Shown in pieces: positions 53,193 through 62,000 of a stretch of DNA of 64,000 nt. Every line of letters starts with the position of its first letter. Position 1 is the first letter of the stretch. The stretch is from Paenibacillus endophyticus. GTDB lineage: Bacteria > Bacillota > Bacilli > Paenibacillales > Paenibacillaceae. The DNA lies in contig NZ_JACHXW010000008.1 of the NCBI RefSeq assembly GCF_014192395.1, forward strand, positions 62,001 through 126,000, in the 5' to 3' direction. The position numbers and the translations under genes are program-made. The notes beneath the pieces were generated by a model, which worked only from the letters and a program-made list of their open reading frames with translations, made no database searches and had not been told where the DNA came from.

Positions 53193-55019
53193 TTGATGAC
53201 ATTTCAAACAACGCCGCAGGCTGCTTCAGCCGAAGTCGGCCAAGCTATTACCTCGCGCAAGCTGCATCCGCTTGTCGACCTGCAGTGCGACCGCACCTGG
53301 TTCGAGGAGCTGCAAAATCGCCAGACACGCGGCGGACCATGGGATGATTGGACCCTATACCAGCTTGCTATGGAAGCCGAGCAAGCAAAACGAATAGAAA
53401 GCTTCGAGCAGCTGCTCTGCCTTCGGTCGCTTCCTTCTTTCGAGCCGATGCCGCATCAAATCAGCACGGCGCGCAAGGTTGTGCACGAGATGGGCGGACG
53501 GGCTATTCTTGCAGACGAGGTCGGACTCGGAAAAACGATAGAAGCGGGTCTCGTGCTCAAAGAATACATCGTGCGAGGGTTGGCTAGACGCGTCTTAATT
53601 CTCGTACCCGCTTCCTTAGTGCTGCAGTGGGTTCGCGAGCTTAATCAAAAATTCGGAATCTCGGCCGTAGCCCAGAAAAAGGCGCATACTTGGGGCTATG
53701 ACGTAGTTGTAGCATCGATAGATACGGCAAAGAGAGAGCCTCATCGCGAGCTCGTGCTTAACACCGATTATGATCTCATCATTATTGATGAGGCTCATAA
53801 GCTTAAAAACAAAAAAACGACGAACTATCAATTTGCCAACCTTTTGCGCAAGAAATATTGCCTGCTGCTTACCGCCACGCCGATTCAGAATGATATGGAT
53901 GAATTGTTCAATCTCATTACCCTTTTAAAGCCAGGACAGCTTGGCGGATTGAGCGACTTTGCTGCCAACTTTGTCGTAGACAAACGCGTGCCTAAGAATG
54001 AGGATCAGCTCCAAGAAGCGCTGTCCGGCGTCATGATCCGCAACCGCCGCGGCGACGGGGGCATTCACTTTACGAAACGATTTGTCAAAAACATCCCGCT
54101 CACCTTATCCGAGGACGAGAAGGCGCTTTATGACTCGGTAACCGGATTTGTGAAGGAGCGTTACGAGGAGAGCGGCGGCGACTTAACCAGCATGCTCTCC
54201 CTAGTCACATTGCAGCGCGAAGTATGCAGCAGCCGCGATGCCGTCTTTTTAACGCTGGTCAATCTATTCAAAAAAACAGCCGAGGATTCTCCGATGCGTC
54301 CGCGTATATGGGAGCTTGTCGAGAAAATCAAAAATATAAAAGCGAATACGAAAGCCGAGAAAGCGATGGAGCTCGTCAAGGAGATGAATGATAAAGTCAT
54401 CATTTTCACCGAGTATCGGGCTACGCAGGAGTATCTGCTGCAGTTCTTCCGGGCACAGAACATGATTGCCGTGCCTTACCGCGGCGGGATGAATCGAGGC
54501 AAAAAGGACTGGATGATGGATTTGTTCCGGGGACGCGCACAAATTCTCATTGCAACGGAAGCAGGCGGCGAAGGCATCAACCTGCAGTTTTGCCACCATA
54601 TGATTAACTTTGATCTGCCTTGGAATCCGATGAGGGTAGAACAACGGATCGGACGCGTCCATCGACTTGGCCAGACGGAAGACGTCAAAATCTACAATCT
54701 ATGTACCGTTGGCACGATCGAGGAGCATATCGTGAACCTGCTGCATGAGAAAATCAACTTGTTCGAGCTCGTCATCGGTGAGCTTGACCATATACTCGAA
54801 CGATTCGAGAAAGGAGACGGCTCCTTGGAACAGCGGCTTGCCAAAGTGCTGCTTGAATCAGGCAATGACATTGATTTGAAGCAAAAAATGAATCATCTGG
54901 GCTCGTCGCTTAGCCGGATCCGCGAAGAAGTAATAACGGGTGATCAACCGCAGCCTGCCAGCCCCGACCTGATCGTCAATTTGGATTCGCTTGGACAAAC
55001 CGTGGAGGTGCAGCCTTGA
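53193..55019 (+). CDS. yqhH: SNF2-type DEAD/DEAH helicase, YqhH-like
   Basis: A 608-residue SNF2-superfamily helicase. Walker A is DEVGLGKTIEAG near residue 107, the DEAH box is in IIIDEAHKLKN near residue 199, and the helicase C domain holds IATEAGGEGINLQF and QRIGRVHRLGQT. It is similar to RapA/HepA-like translocases that act on stalled RNA polymerase or nucleoprotein. It overlaps yqhG by four bases (TTGA), the pair known from Bacillus. Confidence 0.92.
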   Translation: MMTFQTTPQAASAEVGQAITSRKLHPLVDLQCDRTWFEELQNRQTRGGPWDDWTLYQLAMEAEQAKRIESFEQLLCLRSLPSFEPMPHQISTARKVVHEMGGRAILADEVGLGKTIEAGLVLKEYIVRGLARRVLILVPASLVLQWVRELNQKFGISAVAQKKAHTWGYDVVVASIDTAKREPHRELVLNTDYDLIIIDEAHKLKNKKTTNYQFANLLRKKYCLLLTATPIQNDMDELFNLITLLKPGQLGGLSDFAANFVVDKRVPKNEDQLQEALSGVMIRNRRGDGGIHFTKRFVKNIPLTLSEDEKALYDSVTGFVKERYEESGGDLTSMLSLVTLQREVCSSRDAVFLTLVNLFKKTAEDSPMRPRIWELVEKIKNIKANTKAEKAMELVKEMNDKVIIFTEYRATQEYLLQFFRAQNMIAVPYRGGMNRGKKDWMMDLFRGRAQILIATEAGGEGINLQFCHHMINFDLPWNPMRVEQRIGRVHRLGQTEDVKIYNLCTVGTIEEHIVNLLHEKINLFELVIGELDHILERFEKGDGSLEQRLAKVLLESGNDIDLKQKMNHLGSSLSRIREEVITGDQPQPASPDLIVNLDSLGQTVEVQP

Positions 55020-55978
55020 ACGAGAAGCAGGTGCACAAGTTCGTCAACCGCTACCTAGAAGCGACAGAATGCTCTATTTTAGAAAAATCACCCAATCATT
55101 TTACAGTGAAGCTCTCGCCGCATGCAGACCGTGAGCTTACGAATCGTCCCTACTATTGGAGCTTCGTAGACCGCGTAAATGCCGAGCCCGAGACGATGAC
55201 CTTTCTATTCGTTACGGACAAGAACAAATATGATGCTGCAGAGGAAGCCAAAATAAACGACGCTGCGATCAAATCCGCGCAAGCTCCAGCAGAAAATGCG
55301 CAGGAGGCAGCTGCCAATGCAGCACTAGGGAGATCGCTCGGCTTCGTTCACGGCAATCTTGCCGCACCTGCCCGCGTACCGCGCGAGGACTTGTTCTTTG
55401 GGGCTCGTAAGCTGGATATGCTGTTCGACGCCGCCAAGGCAAAGGGAAGCTACGTTTATTTATTCCAGGAACCAGACAAGCGAAGCACCAATCCTTTCTC
55501 TTCGACACCCTATACGGCTTGGCTTGGCGTCAATATGCGCGTAGAATTTGCTTGCGATCGCAAACGCGAGGAGATCCATTGCTTCGGCGTTTCATTAGCG
55601 ACTGGGCAATGCGTGGAGCTATTTTATGATCGTTTGCTCACCCATAAGCTTACACCGCGCCTGCCTGCGAATATTCACATTACCAAAAACGGGATCTCTT
55701 ACAATAAAGCGCTCAGCATCGTGGAGCAAACGCTAGAGCGCAAGCTGCGGGCATATGACTACAGCTGGGCAGAGAGCGCTTCTGCACGTTTGGAAGAGGA
55801 GCTTGAGCGAATAAGCGGGTACTATGAACCTCTTGTTGAGCATGCCTTGGCGGATAACAAACCAGCTATCCAAGAACAATTCGCCCAGCGTCAATCTGAG
55901 ATCAGGTGGCAATATGAGCCGCGTGTGACCGCATCCGCTATAAACTGCGGGATCTTCCATCTTGAGGGCATCGACTGA
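55016..55978 (+). CDS. yqhG: YqhG family protein
   Basis: A 320-residue protein that matches YqhG by the N-terminus KQVHKFVNRYLEATECSILE, by NRPYYWSFVDR and by position behind yqhH. It starts at TTG (55016-55018), six bases after GGAGGTG, inside the stop overlap of yqhH. It has no recognised catalytic motif and may be a partner of the SNF2 helicase. Confidence 0.88.
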   Translation: MNEKQVHKFVNRYLEATECSILEKSPNHFTVKLSPHADRELTNRPYYWSFVDRVNAEPETMTFLFVTDKNKYDAAEEAKINDAAIKSAQAPAENAQEAAANAALGRSLGFVHGNLAAPARVPREDLFFGARKLDMLFDAAKAKGSYVYLFQEPDKRSTNPFSSTPYTAWLGVNMRVEFACDRKREEIHCFGVSLATGQCVELFYDRLLTHKLTPRLPANIHITKNGISYNKALSIVEQTLERKLRAYDYSWAESASARLEEELERISGYYEPLVEHALADNKPAIQEQFAQRQSEIRWQYEPRVTASAINCGIFHLEGID

Positions 55979-56011
55979 CATGAAATTGACGATATCTGCT
56001 GCAATACGCCA

Positions 56012-56040
56012 AAAAAAGGCGGTCATGCGGCCGCCTTTAC
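56012..56040 (+). terminator. Possible terminator of yqhH-yqhG
   Basis: AAAGGCGG and CCGCCTTT are inverted repeats around a short loop. The T tail is short, so this is a weak call. Confidence 0.45.
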
Positions 56041-56101
56041 CTGACAGGTTGCAACAGCCTTCTTGGGGCATGTCCGATACAATAGCAAAGAGGTGATCAT
56101 T

Positions 56102-56995
56102 TTGCGAAAAAAATTCATAAAGCTGACAGCAGCATGCGTCCTAACCGCAATTGTGCTATATGCTGGCGGGATGCAGCAGCAACCCGCTTCTGCGCTCTCC
56201 ACTCCTGCAGCAACCTACGAGCCTGTTCAGCAGCAAGCCGAGCAATGGGTGCAAGAGCTGTCGTCCCAACATTCATTTGCCGCGTGGAAGAAAGCTGACC
56301 TGGTTATATCACCAATTGGCCCAGGTACGCATAGCTGGCTGGTTCTCGTAAAGCTTCAAAAGCAAACCGTTGGATACCTGATTGTACATGCGTTTGAGTC
56401 AGGCGGCTATCAACTAGGTGAATATGGGACAAGCAGCACGCCTCCTTTCGACCAAGGAACATTATCCCGATCGGTCAAGCAGCTTGAATTGCTGCAGCCA
56501 GCGTCACAAATCGAACCTCTTTACATTAACCCCTTGCTGTCAGTATGGAAAATAGCCGATGGCAAACAATCTTATTACACCGATTCATCCAGTGGCGAAA
56601 GCCTGCCTATTCAAGATAAAGATTGGATCGCGGCTGCCGCTGCAAAATCGGCTGCTCCCCTTCCGGTGCAAATCCGTAAGCCTGCTAAAATTATGAAACA
56701 GCTGAGCCTGCCTTCATTCCAAACGTACGACCGGCTGCCTTGGCTGACCGACAAGCCGCTTGCGGTAAACGCGCATGCCTACTCTCCGTTATTTGTTCGA
56801 ATAAACAACAAAGAACAGCTCCGATACACCGCAGAGCTGTTCCAAGATCAAATGAGGTATGTGTGGTCTGTAGTCGGTTATCATAAATGGGACAACGGTC
56901 CGATATACCTTGCACTCGAAACAAGCGAGGACGGTTCGGATAGGCGCTATATCCCAGTATCTTTGTTAATTGAACTCGGCAGCTTCTACCGCTGA
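56102..56995 (+). CDS. Secreted or membrane-anchored protein of unknown function
   Basis: A protein of about 297 residues. The chosen start is TTG at 56102, eight bases after AGAGGTG; the longer frame has no ribosome site. The N-terminus RKKFIKLTAACVLTAIVLYAG looks like a signal peptide or anchor, then comes a mixed domain with no clear family. Two parts (residues 30-170 and 200-297) are joined by an Ala-rich stretch. It lies between yqhG and yqzE. Confidence 0.75.
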   Translation: MRKKFIKLTAACVLTAIVLYAGGMQQQPASALSTPAATYEPVQQQAEQWVQELSSQHSFAAWKKADLVISPIGPGTHSWLVLVKLQKQTVGYLIVHAFESGGYQLGEYGTSSTPPFDQGTLSRSVKQLELLQPASQIEPLYINPLLSVWKIADGKQSYYTDSSSGESLPIQDKDWIAAAAAKSAAPLPVQIRKPAKIMKQLSLPSFQTYDRLPWLTDKPLAVNAHAYSPLFVRINNKEQLRYTAELFQDQMRYVWSVVGYHKWDNGPIYLALETSEDGSDRRYIPVSLLIELGSFYR

Positions 56996-57180
56996 CGCGA
57001 AACGAGCCCTCTCCACCACAAAATAATGCTCATCGGTCCCCATCCGAACCACCGCGTCAGCCATGGTTCCCTGCGTGCTTTGGCTGATGTTCGCGTCTGT
57101 TTCCGCTCTTCCCTCGGCGTTTCGATATAAGCCACGAATTGCTCTGCCATATATTTCACGTACTCATCGCCTTTTGCCAT
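56986..57180 (-). CDS. yqzE: YqzE family small protein
   Basis: A 64-residue protein. The start MAKGDEYVKYMAEQFVAYIETP and the C-terminus WGPMSIILWWRG are typical of YqzE, which lies near comG in Bacillus. An AAGGAGG site stands 8 bases before the ATG at 57180, so a longer frame is not used. It ends in a membrane-like hydrophobic segment and overlaps the convergent preceding gene by ten bases. Confidence 0.85.
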   Translation of the reverse strand: MAKGDEYVKYMAEQFVAYIETPREERKQTRTSAKARREPWLTRWFGWGPMSIILWWRGLVSRQR

Positions 57181-57317
57181 AAGTCCCGCCTCCTTCAGCT
57201 CAGTAATAAGATGATACATTAAGTTTGCCCCGGACCAGCCGAATGTAAACATGAATGAGTTGCCCTCCAAAAAGCCACGCTAAGCATAAGTCTAAGTGAT
57301 CTGGAGGAACAACCATT

Positions 57318-58019
57318 ATGTTTCGTACACTAATAATTGGCTCGATCGCACTATGTCTTGCATTATGCAGCAGCTCGACAAGCGCGGACGCTTGGCCATT
57401 GATGCCGGTTGGCTCCAGACAGGAGTGGACGCTTCCCACTACTGTTGTCATTATCGATGCCGGACACGGGGGTATCGATGGAGGTGCATCTGCAGCCGAT
57501 ATTTTGGAGAAAGACATTAATCTCGCGATTGCGCGCAAGCTTTACTTGGTTCTTCGCAGCCAGCATATTCCCGCGGTGCTTAACCGCAATGGCGACTATG
57601 CCTTAAGCGATGACAATCGCTGGCATCTTACCCGCTCTAGGCATCGCAAGGATTTGTCCCAGCGACGTCAGCTAACGGAAGAGATCGATAGCGAGCTGCT
57701 CATCAGTCTGCATGTGAATTGGTCCAAAAAACCGACGGAGAGAGGACCGCTGGTCCTGCATCAAAGCAGCGGCGAGAGCTCCTTGCTGGCTTTCTGCATA
57801 CAAGACGCGCTTAATCGCCAACAAAATACGGCCTTCCTCCCGCGTGAAGGAAAGCCGTTTTATTTGCTCAAGCGAGTAGCGGACCCTTCGGTCATCGTCG
57901 AGATGGGCTTCATAAGCAGTGCGGCAGACCGCACCATGCTGACAGATCCCGTTCGGCAGCAAGAGGTGGCCGAAGCCATCGCTTCAGGAATTAGGCAGTA
58001 CAAGTGGATCGTTCATTGA
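57318..58019 (+). CDS. N-acetylmuramoyl-L-alanine amidase, CwlD-like (Amidase_3)
   Basis: A 233-residue secreted cell-wall amidase. The N-terminal 25 residues form a signal peptide. The catalytic zinc motifs include IDAGHGGIDGG near residue 52, ISLHVNW near 130 and VIVEMGFISSAAD near 195. It cleaves the bond between N-acetylmuramic acid and L-alanine, and members such as CwlD act in spore cortex maturation. It overlaps the convergent deacetylase-like gene by 36 bases. Confidence 0.9.
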   Translation: MFRTLIIGSIALCLALCSSSTSADAWPLMPVGSRQEWTLPTTVVIIDAGHGGIDGGASAADILEKDINLAIARKLYLVLRSQHIPAVLNRNGDYALSDDNRWHLTRSRHRKDLSQRRQLTEEIDSELLISLHVNWSKKPTERGPLVLHQSSGESSLLAFCIQDALNRQQNTAFLPREGKPFYLLKRVADPSVIVEMGFISSAADRTMLTDPVRQQEVAEAIASGIRQYKWIVH

Positions 58020-58898
58020 GCTGCCGCGTATAAGCGCCGTCAATTTTACAAATTGCACGTTTGGCTGCATAACAGGGATCGACTGCTGAAGGACCGATGC
58101 TGTAAATTTGCCGGGAGGCCCTACATGTCCGATCGTAATGCAGCTGACGTGCGATTCCAAATGCTTGCGCAACACACCGATTTGCTTGGAGATATGCTGT
58201 ACGGAGTATACGTCATCAAGGAACACGTCATTCGAGACGATCGGTACTCCAATCTCCTCGGCGATTTTGGGAACAACTGTTTTATAGGTGGTTCGGCTGT
58301 CCAGGAAAAACAACCCTCGCTCCTTGCATACGCCAAGAACGATCCGCATCATTCTCTCGTCAGCCGTCACCTTGGAGCCCATATGATTATTCATTCCAAT
58401 CGCATGCGGCACATCATCAATTGCAGCTTCTACCCGTTTCTTAACCTCTTCGTCACTCAAATCCGTCGTTAATGCGCCTGGCCCCAGCCATTTCTTCAAG
58501 CCTTTATTCGGCTCCATGGGCATATGTACGATGATATCGTGGCCGAGTCTATGCGCTTCCTCGGCATCCTGCTTCGTTGTTGGCATAAATGGCATAATCG
58601 CTGCCGTTATTGTAATGGGCAGCTTCATCATCTCCGCCGTTCCATTCATTCCGTTGCCGAAATCGTCAATCACAACAGCGACAGCACGCTGCTCTTGTTG
58701 ATTCGACGTCTCTTGCAAGGCTGAGCCGGCCCAATCTTCCGAGAGCGCGTAGCTGGTCATGCCGGCTCCTGCCGAATATAAACCGCATAATATCATTACA
58801 GCCGCAATTTTAACGCTCATATGCCCCCAGCTTTTCGAATGCCGAACCTTAACTTCCCATGTCTGATCTTTCTGCTGTCTGCCCACTGCTGCACGCAC
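57984..58898 (-). CDS. Divergent polysaccharide deacetylase family protein
   Basis: A protein of about 304 residues with a basic N-terminal stretch, one membrane helix (about residues 30-50) and a YibQ-type deacetylase-like barrel. Motifs include VAVVIDDFGNG near residue 75, DIIVHMPMEPN, GMNNHMGSKVTAD and FFLDSRTT. It would act outside on a wall polymer, but it lacks some canonical NodB residues, so activity is unproved. The start is GTG at 58898 or the GTG four codons later. Confidence 0.85.
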   Translation of the reverse strand: MRAAVGRQQKDQTWEVKVRHSKSWGHMSVKIAAVMILCGLYSAGAGMTSYALSEDWAGSALQETSNQQEQRAVAVVIDDFGNGMNGTAEMMKLPITITAAIMPFMPTTKQDAEEAHRLGHDIIVHMPMEPNKGLKKWLGPGALTTDLSDEEVKKRVEAAIDDVPHAIGMNNHMGSKVTADERMMRIVLGVCKERGLFFLDSRTTYKTVVPKIAEEIGVPIVSNDVFLDDVYSVQHISKQIGVLRKHLESHVSCITIGHVGPPGKFTASVLQQSIPVMQPNVQFVKLTALIRGSSMNDPLVLPNS

Positions 58899-59023
58899 CT
58901 CTCGCCTTTTACTATCATTGTTTGTGAAAATGCTGGGAAATATGCTAACCCTATCACAATTGAGCCGTTTCCATTTTCACCCAAATAAAATCAACTGGCA
59001 TGCAGCAGCAACAAAAACACAGC

Positions 59024-59049
59024 AAAAAAGAGACCCTATGCAGGCCTCT
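59024..59049 (-). terminator. Terminator of the Rrf2 gene
   Basis: On the minus strand AGAGGCC pairs with GGTCTCT (one G-T wobble) and TTTTTT follows. Confidence 0.75.
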
Positions 59050-59063
59050 TCTTCTATCACTGT

Positions 59064-59492
59064 TTATTCATCCGCCTTGCTCATAACATCTAATGAAATC
59101 TGTTCGAGCGTAATGCCGGCCAGCTTATCTGCCATCGCCTTCTGCGCCTCGTTAAAAGCGGCTTCCAGCGATGACTGAATATGGCGGCCAACCGTACAAT
59201 CAGGATTAGGCTGCTCATGGATAGCAAACAGCTCATCCTGTCCATTGTTATGGACCGCGTTGTATATATCATTCAACGTAATTTCATTTGCCGGCCGAGT
59301 GATGACGGCACCTGCAACGCCTGCGCTTGTCAAGACAAGCCCCGCTTTGTTCAACATTCCCATAATTCTTCGTATGACGACAGGGTTTGTATTCACGCTG
59401 CTAGCGATAATGTCTGATGTCAGACGTGATGTCTTACTCGTCTCAAGCAACGTCATAATATGAACGGCAACGGCAAACCTATTGCTAGTCAA
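59064..59492 (-). CDS. Rrf2 family transcriptional regulator
   Basis: A 142-residue regulator with a winged helix (SNRFAVAVHIMTLLE, SDIIASSVNTNPVVIRRIMGMLNKAGLV). It starts at TTG (59490-59492) because AGGAGGTG lies six bases upstream; an in-frame upstream codon does not. Only one Cys is present, so it cannot bind a Fe-S cluster like IscR/NsrR and is closer to YwnA-type members. It lies 79 bases after the xpt gene on the same strand. Confidence 0.88.
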   Translation of the reverse strand: MTSNRFAVAVHIMTLLETSKTSRLTSDIIASSVNTNPVVIRRIMGMLNKAGLVLTSAGVAGAVITRPANEITLNDIYNAVHNNGQDELFAIHEQPNPDCTVGRHIQSSLEAAFNEAQKAMADKLAGITLEQISLDVMSKADE

Positions 59493-59571
59493 CGTGTTCA
59501 CCTCCTGTATGGTCAAAAACCGATACCATCTTTATGTAAGCATTATAGTTACATGATCCTTGAATTGTCAA

Positions 59572-60336
<765 letters not shown>

Positions 60337-60383
60337 TCCTCTATGAAGAAATGGCATTTATTCGGTCTAAATAATATAAGTAT

Positions 60384-60434
60384 AGCACAATGGCTTTCTG
60401 TTTTTAATAAACAGATGCTAGTGTGCTTTTTTTT
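60384..60434 (+). terminator. Terminator downstream of tRNA-Leu
   Basis: AGCACA pairs with TGTGCT, and an inner CTGTTT/AAACAG stem lies inside. A run of seven T residues follows. It overlaps the 3' end of the Thg1-kinase remnant on the other strand. Confidence 0.7.
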
Positions 60435-60840
60435 GTTATAGTCACCGCATTTGCGAATTCGGGTCTCTGCAATTTTCCAAGCGTACTTTTAATTCCAACG
60501 ATCGGAACCATTTCTCTTTCATTACGAAGTTCATTTCGAATTAAAGATTCATCTATGTTGGGTTCAAAAAAGTAGCCGATTATTTTATATCCATGACCAC
60601 TGGCAGCATCCATATATTTCTGACGATCCAATTTTGTTGGATTCGTATTATCATCGACTAATGATTGTTTTGCACATAAAGCATTCGTTAGGTTCTCATC
60701 AAATGGTTTAATCAAACCACGAGTATACGTGTGAAGTGGCAGCCATCAATTCTTAAAATGACTGGAAGCCTCCGAGGCAATATGTGACGAAAAGCAATTT
60801 CGTAATCCTTCATTCGATTACCGAAATCATCTTTTTTCAT
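60404..60840 (-). pseudogene. Thg1-like / polynucleotide-kinase-like fusion remnant
   Basis: From the ATG at 60838-60840 (AAAGGGAG upstream) the frame reads MKKDDFGNRMKDYEIAFRH, then LPVILRIDGCHF, the N-terminus of a Thg1-like tRNA guanylyltransferase. The frame then breaks near 60733: adding one C (TTCCAC for TTCAC) restores HTYTRGLIKPFDENLTNAL, as Thg1 continues. The next residues, from CAKQSLVDDNTNPTKLDRQKYM on, read instead like the C-part of an AAA/polynucleotide-kinase-type protein. A deletion joining two neighbouring genes plus one frameshift would explain this. It is unlikely to be active. Confidence 0.7.
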
Positions 60841-60959
60841 GTCGATTTTTCTCCCTTTTGCAGCATTAATGAATCTTATTCTCTAAGGATTGACGAAGCT
60901 TCATTATACCATTTTATAGGAATTTCTAAAATCGAAGTTACCTTTAATTAAATCCAAGT

Positions 60960-61214
60960 TTATGTACATTCAATTAAATCATGCTGGCATCCGATTTTGG
61001 GGTCATCAAGCATACGCCAATTGTTATCTACTATATTTAAATTCTCTTTACAGTAATCATCGGCATCCTCTACCAGCTCAAACCAATAGTCCGCAAAACA
61101 TGGCTTATCTTCATAAGTATGATATAAAAAAACGTACGCTCCTTCATGCGTTTCATATAACATTACTTTTTTTATTGGGTTAGTTGATTCTTCAAGAAGC
61201 TGATATTTTCTCAT
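60960..61214 (-). CDS. Small conserved-looking protein with CQHD tail
   Basis: An 84-residue acidic protein with AAGGGG six bases before its ATG. It has the pattern VMLYETHEGAYVFLYHT, CFADYWFELVEDADDYC and a C-terminal WRMLDDPKIGCQHDLIE, which recalls a family of small uncharacterised proteins in Bacillales. A cre-like sequence lies upstream. Function unknown; an immunity or accessory role cannot be excluded. Confidence 0.6.
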   Translation of the reverse strand: MRKYQLLEESTNPIKKVMLYETHEGAYVFLYHTYEDKPCFADYWFELVEDADDYCKENLNIVDNNWRMLDDPKIGCQHDLIECT

Positions 61215-61275
61215 ATAATCCCCTTAATCACTATCTCATATATTGATTTAAATCATTTAGCGCAAACTAAACTGT

Positions 61276-61289
61276 CAAAAGCGTTTGCA
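61276..61289. promoter_or_regulatory. cre-like sequence
   Basis: CAAAAGCGTTTGCA matches 12 of 14 positions of the CcpA cre consensus (TGWAARCGYTWNCW). It lies upstream of the 84-residue gene and may be chance. Confidence 0.3.
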
Positions 61290-61322
61290 ACTTTTTCAGG
61301 AAACAAATCTTAAAATAATTTA

Positions 61323-61415
61323 TTACTTCTTGAATTTAGCCTTAACCAAAACAATGACTCCACCAATAAAAATGCCAATAATAGCCCAAGCTGTAATAAA
61401 TAAAATCGAATCCAT
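61323..61415 (-). CDS. Single-span small membrane protein, 30 aa
   Basis: A short frame from the ATG at 61413-61415 to TAA. The product starts MDSILFITAWAIIG, contains one hydrophobic helix and ends VKAKFKK. AAAGGAG stands seven bases upstream, a near-ideal ribosome site. No family is recognised. Confidence 0.6.
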   Translation of the reverse strand: MDSILFITAWAIIGIFIGGVIVLVKAKFKK

Positions 61416-61467
61416 GATTAAGCTCCTTTTGTTGTTTATATTTTACATAAATGAAATTAGTCTCTTA

Positions 61468-61706
61468 TTATAACATGTTAACTGGCAGCGAATCTGCAAC
61501 ATTTTCTAGAGTTACGTTTTCAGGGTTGGCAATAAACTTCATTTTTCGTTTATGGTCATAGACATTACATGATTCTTCATCAGTGGGGTCTGAGATAAGT
61601 ACCCCATGTCTTAACTCCTTTATCTCACTATTGCAGCTTGAACCAATGTGCTATGATGCTCGTTAACCTGGTAAAGCAGCCGTTCCTTCTCACTGTCCGA
61701 CCTCAT
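61468..61706 (-). pseudogene. Possible frameshifted small gene
   Basis: A 28-residue frame (ATG at 61704-61706, ending VNEHHSTLVQAAIVR) is followed within a few bases by a start-less 60-codon frame that ends at 61468, with protein-like content (IKELRHGVLISDPTDEESC, MKFIANPENVTLENVADSLP). Together they look like the remains of one gene. The identity is not recognised. Confidence 0.35.
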
Positions 61707-62000
61707 ATCCTTATTAAGCTATCGTTCTCCCTCTGCATAATATGAAGCAAAACTACTTTTTTCATCGGAGCATTAAACGATTTCACACATACGCCAGTTG
61801 CTCGTATTATACCAAAAAATGGGACAGCGCAGAATTAGTCCTGGGCTGTCCCGTTTCTCTGTTTAGTTAATGATATGCTGTCCAGTAGTCAGGTTCGTTC
61901 CCATTGCTAACGGGATTGCTGAAGCATTGGTAGGTGAGAATATTAGGTGGCAGAACGCCCTCAGCGAGTAAAGGCTTTCTGCTGCCCTATCACTTTTCTT
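61707..62000. other. Intergenic stretch with one hairpin, no gene seen
   Basis: No convincing gene is seen. GGGACAGC pairs with GCTGTCCC at 61821-61851 (T-rich on the minus strand), a plausible minus-strand terminator. GGCAGAA/TTCTGC repeats near 61940-61985 may form another hairpin after the SDR gene. Confidence 0.5.
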
